The notes under the pieces are model-generated. The model had not been told where the DNA came from. It did no database searches and was given only the letters and a program-made list of their open reading frames with translations. This document shows positions 57,298-64,000 of a stretch of 64,000 nt of DNA, piece by piece. The DNA is taken from NCBI GenBank assembly GCA_963920635.1, contig OY987306.1, positions 33,857,453 through 33,921,452 of the forward strand, written 5' to 3'. Numbering within the stretch: position 1 is the stretch's first letter; every line of letters begins with the position of its first letter. Source of the stretch: Pseudeuparius sepicola. Taxonomy: Eukaryota > Arthropoda > Insecta > Coleoptera > Anthribidae. The translations under genes were made by a program, and so were the position numbers.

Positions 57298-58458
57298 CGA
57301 GGCCTACGATAAAGACAGGCCGTGGCGCACAAAAATCACGTGACCATCTTAGTCCGACGTTACAGGTCATATGTCACATAACTGAAAACGGCTGCTTGGG
57401 TTTTGAGAGGTTTTAAATGTTTAAAGTTTTTTAAACGTCTTAGTTTATGTTTTAGAAACAAGTTTGTGTCTAGTGCGCGTGTGTCCTGGCGGAGGGGAAC
57501 CGCCCAGGTGTTATTATGGCCTCTGGGTGGGAGCCGTGCCGTCCAGGAGTATTGGTGCCGCTCGCGCCGACGCGTGAGCGCTGTAAGGGGAATTCTCCCC
57601 CCGGAATGGACTGTGGAACCTGAGACACATACGGGTGAACTGCTTACGGGAGATCCGCGACTTCAGACGGTGCGGGTGGCTGGAAGCCATTCGCGTTGAC
57701 CACGTTCGGGTTTGTGTATTTTATATTCACCATTCACCTTGTGCGAATTAAATCAATGTTGTAACGTACTCGAGGATTTTCGTTGTCGACCCACGCCCTG
57801 ATACGGTTCCTATTCGGTCTTTCACGCTGTCGATCAACTGGGACCTCGTCAGTATTTACAGTATATGAGGTGAGTTTTCATTTTTATTTCGTAAAAAATA
57901 ACCTCAATACCAATTAATATTGGGTCTGTTTATATTATATTTATACATACTACAAAAGCCAGGAAGAAAATGTCACCATAACAACATTTGCTTTGCCTCG
58001 GGATGAAAATTTGCGCCAAAAATTGATTCGTCAAATTCCAACCGAGATTTAATTTCTAAAAAACCCTTAAGTATGTGTGGCTAACACAATTTCAAGAAAG
58101 TGAAACAATTAAAGTGGACAAATGTGTTGTGGGAGGAAAATACCTATAGAGAATATCACCTAAGCTAAAGCAAGGTGCTGCCCCAACATTTTTTGAGAAT
58201 GTGCCAAAATATTTGAGTGCAGTGCCGTTTAACTCTCAGCCCAAAACAGCTGAGGAAGGTTGAAAATTAGAAAAACAATTAGAGAAAGCCTGGATGCAAA
58301 CCAATAATGTAATAGATGAAAGAAAACTCGCCAAATTGTTACGAAATTTGTTTTTTCTACTCATCTCCAAAAATGCCCTTTATTATATAGGACTAAGTTG
58401 GTCACGTGACTACGCGATTATGCGTCAGCGCCGTGGCCTGTCTTTATCGTTGGCCTCG
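57298..58458 (+). mobile_element. THAP-bearing DNA element with 9-bp duplications
   Basis: Inverted ends begin CGAGGCC(T/A)ACGATAAAG and continue, imperfectly, about 80 bp (TCACGTGACCAWCTTAGTC inside). The exact 9-bp duplication AGTCCCAAA lies at 57289-57297 and 58459-58467. A decayed THAP domain is inside. The 9-bp duplication is unlike the 8 bp of P elements, so the superfamily is open (P-like variant, Mutator or Merlin). Confidence 0.75.
57955..58330 (+). pseudogene. Decayed THAP-domain gene
   Basis: TFALPRDENLRQKLIRQIP (from about 57985) matches the middle of a THAP domain, and KLKQGAAPTFFENVP (about 58163) matches its C-terminal AVPTIF block. In between are frame changes and stops. The first Cys pair of the domain was not found. 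THAP domains are the DNA-binding heads of P-element transposases and relatives. Confidence 0.65.
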
Positions 58459-58467
58459 AGTCCCAAA

Positions 58468-59739
58468 TGAGTGACGACGACGACAGAGGTGCTATTAAAC
58501 TACCTTGCCGAAATCGACACAGCGACTCAAGATACTTTACAGCGAACGGCGGTATTCGTGGTGTCTCCTTTGTGTTTCGAATAAGAATCCTCGCACTCAC
58601 AGCACAAATCTAATTACTGACCACATTATGTCGTAACCAGACCATAATGGTCACCAGCAGCGCAGGTGTCGAAGTCTATTTATTCCGTCATTGTTTTAGA
58701 CGCCGCCAGAGGGCGCCGCCCGCTGTTCACTTCACAGCGTGATCCGGTAATTGTCTTCCCCACGATTTTTCGCATTTTTTTCGACCGCTCCGTTATTAGG
58801 CGTTAATTAACAATATACCGGGCGATTCATTATGTTTTTTTTTGGCGGGCTCACCACGAAAAAACAGCCGTAATTTCCTCATGTCGTAATTAGGAGTTAG
58901 AATGCGCCCGCGGTGCACCACAGGGTTATGTTCTGGGTCTTACGCGACAGACGATTTATATAAGTTCGGTTTTAAGGTTATAGGTATTTAACTCAGAAAA
59001 ATAAAAAGAAAACATAGGAATGGCATCTGTAGATTGAAATGTTTGTAAGGGGTAGCACTTTTTATACTCTATTATTTATTTACTAGTTAAAGTTTAACGC
59101 AGCGTTACCAATAATTCATAATGAAAAACTTATTTCTCTGGTAAATTAAGATAATCTTCAAGATCAAATTGCGAATAATAGTTTTGCAACAGTGGTTTCC
59201 GTTGTATGTAGGTACTCTAGGGACATACCCAATCAGGTGCAAATACGTTTGCTTTGAAGTAAATAATGGTAGATAATATATGATATTTAAGTATTGATGA
59301 GATAGGGTCTGCCTGACTAATAGGTGAATCTAGTATTTATAATTATCTAGACACTTATATTAGGCAGTATTTCTATACAACGTGTAGTACTTTAATCTGT
59401 GATACAACTAAGGAAACAATAATATACCTACAATTACCAATACCAATCGCACAATCTGACAAACGCGTAAATCGGTCAAGAGTGTGCCTCACCTTGTGTT
59501 TGACGTAACTGGTGCTGTCTTTTAGAAGCAATTTTTCGCTGTTTTTAGGTGTTTCTTAAGTATTCGTCGGTTTAAAATGCTTATATAGACAATTAAAGTT
59601 ATAAGTACGTTATGGGTAAAAAAGTTTATTCTTTGCAAATCAAGCAACTCGCCAAAGGAGGTTACATATCATGCGTAAGTACATAGGCGTACCTAGTTCG
59701 GGGCACGGTAAAAGATACCTTTACCTTTACACCAGAGGG
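58468..59739. other. Non-coding region with a CpG-rich part and a CTCF-like site
   Basis: 58560-58950 is GC-richer. 58703-58716 reads CCGCCAGAGGGCGC. 58905-58945 resembles a LINE RT scrap. The rest is AT-rich with no gene. Confidence 0.45.
58703..58716 (+). promoter_or_regulatory. CTCF-consensus-like site
   Basis: CCGCCAGAGGGCGC agrees with the CTCF core CCASYAGRKGGCRS at 13 of 14 positions. It sits just outside the THAP element. A match to a motif is not proof of binding. Confidence 0.4.
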
Positions 59740-60420
59740 AAAATAATTCTCAACATGGGTATCAAAGGAAAGGGGCTCGACGGGTAGAAAACAATAAGGT
59801 GAATGACGTCATAATAAATCTAATATGGCGGCTTCAATCCCCAAGACGGCGGATTGCCTAATTCTTCACAACATCCTCGACATGGGTATCAAATGAAAGG
59901 ATTTGAAGAGTAGAAAACGATAAGGTGACTGACGTCATACTAAATCCAATAGGGCGGATGTCCGATGCCTCAAGATGGCGGACTAAATTTCTTTACCACC
60001 CTTCTGAGATCGGAATCAAATAGGTACTAAAAAAGCACAAAATAAAATAAATAATAAAAATAACCTTTATAAAACAGGCTTTGATTTAAGTAAGCCATTT
60101 ACTAAAACGGATAAAATAAGTTTAGGTTTTCGTTAAGATAATTCAATGCCAAACTGCGACAAGCTTTTTTAAATCAAAAAGCTTGTCGCGCAAACTGTAA
60201 AGGAAATATATTCTTGCTTATCAACCAATCATTGTTCGATAAACTTAATTGGTAGGTACCTACTTTTATGAACATTTCGCGCGACGAGCTTTTTGATTTA
60301 AAAAGCTTGCCGCAGTGTGTGGCATTGCATTAACTTAACGAAAACCTAAACTTATTTTATCCGTTTTAGTTCATGGCTTAAAGAAAAGCTTGTTTTTAAA
60401 AAGTTTTTATTTTTTATTTT
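59740..60420 (+). repeat. Fold-back repeat with AAGATGGCGG-type tandem core (copy 2)
   Basis: Core units of about 115 bp at 59755-60020 (CAAGACGGCGGATTGC, ATGGGTATCAAATGAAAGGA, GTGACTGACGTCATACTAAA). Then an inverted pair with GCTTGTCGCG inside (60165-60315) and GGTTTTCGTTAAGATAA/TTAACGAAAACC outside. Confidence 0.65.
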
Positions 60421-61689
60421 TTTATATTGTGTTCGCCGAACAATCCCCAACTAGTAACTAGTTGTACCTGGGGTTACACTTCAATTTTTATAAAAAAAAT
60501 TGAGATATAAAGGCAAATATATTTTTTCCTAGTTTTATAACTATTTTGAAAAATAAGAGGTACGCCACTGCTTTGTAATCGTTAACACCAGATCTGTCAC
60601 CCGAACTGTAAACATTATTTTTTTTATTATGGGAACAAACTTGCCAAAACAAAGCCAGTTCTACGTTTTTTATTTTTCTGAGGTATTTAAGAGAAGTTCT
60701 TAAATGTATAGTTTTTTGAAACGTAAACGGGAACACGTAAACCAAATAATCTAGCAATAATATTTTTTAATAATTTTGTATAAATAACTTTTTGCACCTC
60801 CGGAAAAAAATCCGTTGAAGTGCAATGAAGCGTGAGCGCCTGTGATTGTACCCCACACCCTTCAAGGGTGGCTTTGATCTGCGATACGGCATCATTGTTA
60901 CAGCCCACTCTATTATACTGCGGCTGTGAACAAGGGTGAGGAGCTGGGATTTAATGGGGTGTGTGTGAGGTTTTGCAATATTTCAATGTTTCCTGCCTTG
61001 ACTTTTGAGGGGGGCTTGCGGTGTAAATAGAGGCGTATTGGGTTTCGGAATACCTACAGGGCGATTAAATCGTGTTTTTCGCCGAACTATCAAAATGGCG
61101 GCATGTTTTGTCTCTGTCTGTACGTCATGCGCGGTAGCGCCAAGTACGTTTAATGCCAGACTCTCGTAGAACACTTTCTTGTCTCGTATTTTCTACTCCG
61201 CGTCCATCAGGTTACATTAGCGATGCCATAACTCTCTCAGAGTCTCGACCATTGTCCAAGACATCCCCCGCACGAATATAGGCACGTGGACAAGCGGGGC
61301 TGTAGATCACAGAGTTGTTTTTGTTCCGTCGTTGTTTATAACCCTCGAGAAAAGGCGTTCAGGACCGGCAAAGACACAAAAGGCGTTAAGGTAGGTATAC
61401 CTTAAGAAAAAAGGAAGGTATAGGCATACGTGGGCTTAGCCGTTGAATTGTGAAAAAGTTCTTAGTCGACGGCGAAATAAGTAAACGGTTTATACTGTGC
61501 GAACTGTAGAATTGAATGAATTAACTCAGAACCTTTGAAGCCATGCACCAAAGTGGCATGGTTTGTGTAGGTATCTACTTCTTCATAATTAGGAATTCAA
61601 AATTAGAAATGCTGTATTATCAAGGATTCCTAAACTTAAAGACATATAAAAGTGGCTTATATTTTGCTTGTATTGATAGAACCTGGACC
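60421..61689. other. Non-coding region
   Basis: No recognisable gene. 60830-61330 is GC-richer with several CpG steps. A GCACCAAAGTGGCATG phrase at 61546 belongs to the repeat at 20700-21010. Confidence 0.45.
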
Positions 61690-62400
61690 GAAACTATATT
61701 AAAGACGAGCATGACGTCATAGTTCATTGTTGTTTACGGACTGGGGTGGCGCCACTCGACGATTATTGGTATGTCGTTCTTTTTACGGTAACGAATTGTC
61801 TTTGCGTCCAGTATTTAGCAGTTTTATCCTATTAACACACCTTTTATACGTAGATTTGTGATAACATATGAAATTTCCATGCACATGAAGAAAATGGTAT
61901 GCACATTGCACAGACCATTAGATGAATTGCAGAAGAATAAACACTATTTTGGAATTATGGGATGATCTGATCAACCAGCTGAAGAAGCGAAAATTCTAGA
62001 TATTATTTTGGAAGAGTATTTTATATAACGTATAATGTAAGAATGAAAGTAGAAAATTTTGTTTGAGCTCCAAAACGAACCAATATTCGTCCTCCATATA
62101 AAGAAGAAACTGAAAAATCTAATGCGTTTTATGCTTACAGACACTATACAATTAGCCATGGACTTCATTTCAAACCAAAAGGTACCAAATACTATCTTGC
62201 TTGCTTTTTTTACTCTTTTTTCTTAAGAAAATGTATGGAAATATAATGTGAGCTTGTCAAATTAGGTGGACATAACAAACAAATATTTTATTTTATTTTG
62301 GATATGAAATTCGTTGTAACAGACACATTTGCATGTTTTTATTTTATAAAAGAATCTGCAACAATGGTGTTTTAACATTAAACCACCGTGTAAGAATACC
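61690..62400 (+). repeat. Dispersed repeat of about 0.7 kb, copy 2
   Basis: Same orientation as 17157-17990, sharing TTTGCGTCCAGTATTTAGCA and AAGAAGCGAAAATTCTAGAT, with indels. It lacks the 17960-17990 tail. Confidence 0.6.
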
Positions 62401-63039
62401 AATCTGTTATGTGCACATTGTACTGTTATTTTCGTTCCTTTATACTGTTTTACAGTATTCGATATACTGTTGCTGTTTCTGTCACCTAAGTTTTATGTTT
62501 TGTGATGTGTGACAATAATAACCTAACGTGCTGTTCTGTGATGGACGATCTTTGTGTGATAGTGGTAACAACAAGACCTTTTTAGTAAGTAGATATATAA
62601 ACATAAAAAATCTCTCGTAGCACAAATAAAACTAAGTCCCCTATGCCTAAATCACGCACTATCAAAAGATGGAACGTATAAATTTCTCCGGTTGAAAAAA
62701 AAACCAGGCGAGTGCTGCCGACCTCACAATGGCAAGAATTTCGAGGAACATTCATCAAGTTGGCGGCCCCGTCTTTGTAGTGAGGGCATTATAGCCTTAA
62801 ATTCGTGTTTGTTATTTGTTCTTGTAGGCGATTCGGACACAGAGTTTTGATTTATACACGGTCTTTTGTGAAACCCTTAAAAGGCGGTTTTCAGAGTTAT
62901 GGGGCGAGTTCGGGAAAAATCCTGCCGACTAGGAACGCAGTGGGTACAGAACACGTCGTCGGTTCGCTTACCTTTGCCTAGTTTTTGTTATGTCTATGGT
63001 TTCATGGATAATGGGTTATTCATTTCTCTATGATTATAA
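62401..63039. other. Non-coding region
   Basis: Unremarkable intergenic DNA with a GC-richer stretch at 62690-62960. Nothing was recognised. Confidence 0.4.
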
Positions 63040-63330
63040 AGAAGTAGGTACCTACACAAACGCCCATGCCACTTTGGCGCATGGTCTCAAAAGTTAATTT
63101 AAATTAGGTACAAAATTACTTACCGATGAATTATTATCCTCAAACATTTTAGTTTTGGCGGTCAGGGAAGTGCCACAAGCCGCTCAGCTAAGCATAATTA
63201 CTTGAACCATATAAATACCACATACTGACACCTACCACCGTGTCAGATATAAAAATATTGTGTCAAAACTTGGTTACTACTCAAGGCAATTTCCATCTCA
63301 CGTATTTTATAATGCCCACAAAGCTTTGAC
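63040..63330 (-). repeat. Dispersed repeat, inverted partner of 20700-21010
   Basis: Contains GTTTTGGCGGTCAGGGAAGT, the mirror of the phrase at about 20872. The two copies run in opposite directions. Confidence 0.6.
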
Positions 63331-63469
63331 AAAGGTACAGAGAGTATCTAGATAACTTTACAGAGCATCAGCGTAACATTAATTTTGTCTTCACTAAAAA
63401 CGTTTCAAAAAACTTTGAATTTCTGTTACGTTTTTAATAAATATGATAAAAAAAATTAATAGTAAAAAA

Positions 63470-63663
63470 ATATTGTTAAAAACAAGCTTTTATTTAAATG
63501 CTCTGAAGAGAAGAAAATAAACTTTATAATAAGTCAAACCAAGGCAAACCCATAATTTTGTTACATTATAAAATTGTATATGATATAAAAGTTTGTCACG
63601 AGATTTTCGTGTGTAAATTTCTTTTATAGAAAAATATATTTTCTAGTTAGAATTACTTTCAAG

Positions 63664-63729
<66 letters not shown>

Positions 63730-64000
63730 TCGCGACAAGCTTTTATATCATATACAATTTTATAATTATAAAGCTTGTTTTCAAAAATATATTTTTTTAC
63801 TATTAATTTTATTTTCAACTTTTTAGTTCTACTGTTCAAGCCCTTTCATTTAATGCCCATATTACGGGAAAAGAAAATGTAATCCACCGTGTTGGAACGG
63901 CGGTCATATTGAATTTAGTGTGATGTCACTAACTCCATCGTTTTCTATTCTTCAAGCCCTTTTATTTGATACCCATATTAAAGAGGTTGACAAAAAATAC
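63470..64000 (-). repeat. Fold-back repeat (copy 3), cut by the window end
   Basis: Inverted tips AAAACAAGCTTTTATTTAAA and ATAAAGCTTGTTTTCAAA enclose arms with TATATGATATAAAAG. A long (AT)n tract (63664-63727) separates the arms. The tandem core follows at 63840-64000 in reverse orientation (TTTGATACCCATATTAAAG) and runs off the right edge. Confidence 0.7.

Noticed and set aside
57403..57699. A 98-codon frame inside the THAP-bearing element
   Set aside because: No ATG in that frame near its start and no family resemblance; treated as 5' non-coding part of the element.
1..64000. tRNA, rRNA or snRNA genes
   Set aside because: I looked by eye for A/B boxes with cloverleaf arms and for conserved RNA gene blocks and found none convincing; a covariance search (tRNAscan-SE, Rfam) would be decisive.

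Overview
The window looks like an insect nuclear genome. The genes have GT-AG introns and eukaryotic poly(A) signals, and gene content stops after about 12 kb. The first gene resembles the insect 'zinc finger protein on ecdysone puffs' (Pep), and the rest is a dense set of arthropod-type DNA transposons. I cannot fix the order of insect from sequence alone.

Genes, 0-12 kb. A partial reverse-strand reading frame with a membrane-anchor N-terminus (143 down to 1) runs off the left edge, divergent from a nine-coding-exon Pep gene (936-7880, +). Tail to tail with Pep are two reverse-strand genes: the TFIIH helicase XPB/haywire (eight exons, 11788-8660) and a CTF8-like subunit of the CTF18 clamp loader (8648-8248). 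The CTF8 start codon lies only 11 nt after the XPB stop, and the only obvious XPB poly(A) signal is inside the CTF8 first exon, so the two look like one dicistronic transcript or an overlapping pair. A short motif (TTAGGTCAYGTTGCCAA and relatives) recurs about 20 times in the introns and intergenic DNA of these genes between 6.9 and 11.1 kb.

Transposon-rich region, 12-64 kb. I find no complete host gene here. Two possible isolated first coding exons (29012-29156 and the better 49346-49417) are noted. Elements whose ends and target duplications can be read directly include: two 405-bp MITEs with 7-bp duplications; two P-like elements with THAP remnants and 8-bp duplications, one carrying a nested mariner-type fold-back; a nearly intact Tc1 element with a single in-frame stop; a piggyBac element with TTAA duplications and a decayed transposase; a pogo-like element; a THAP-bearing element with a 9-bp duplication; and several fold-back elements ending in CAGGGTG or CAGTGTG, two of which keep the C-terminus of a mariner-type transposase. 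A gypsy pol fragment at 45.4-47.3 kb is split by a hAT-like element that itself holds a small MITE, and a second copy of that hAT-like element lies in intron 2 of Pep. Other structures are a perfect 136-bp-arm palindrome flanked by (AT)n, a 42-bp minisatellite, a family of fold-back repeats with AAGATGGCGG tandem cores, GC-rich islands and a G-quadruplex-prone tract.
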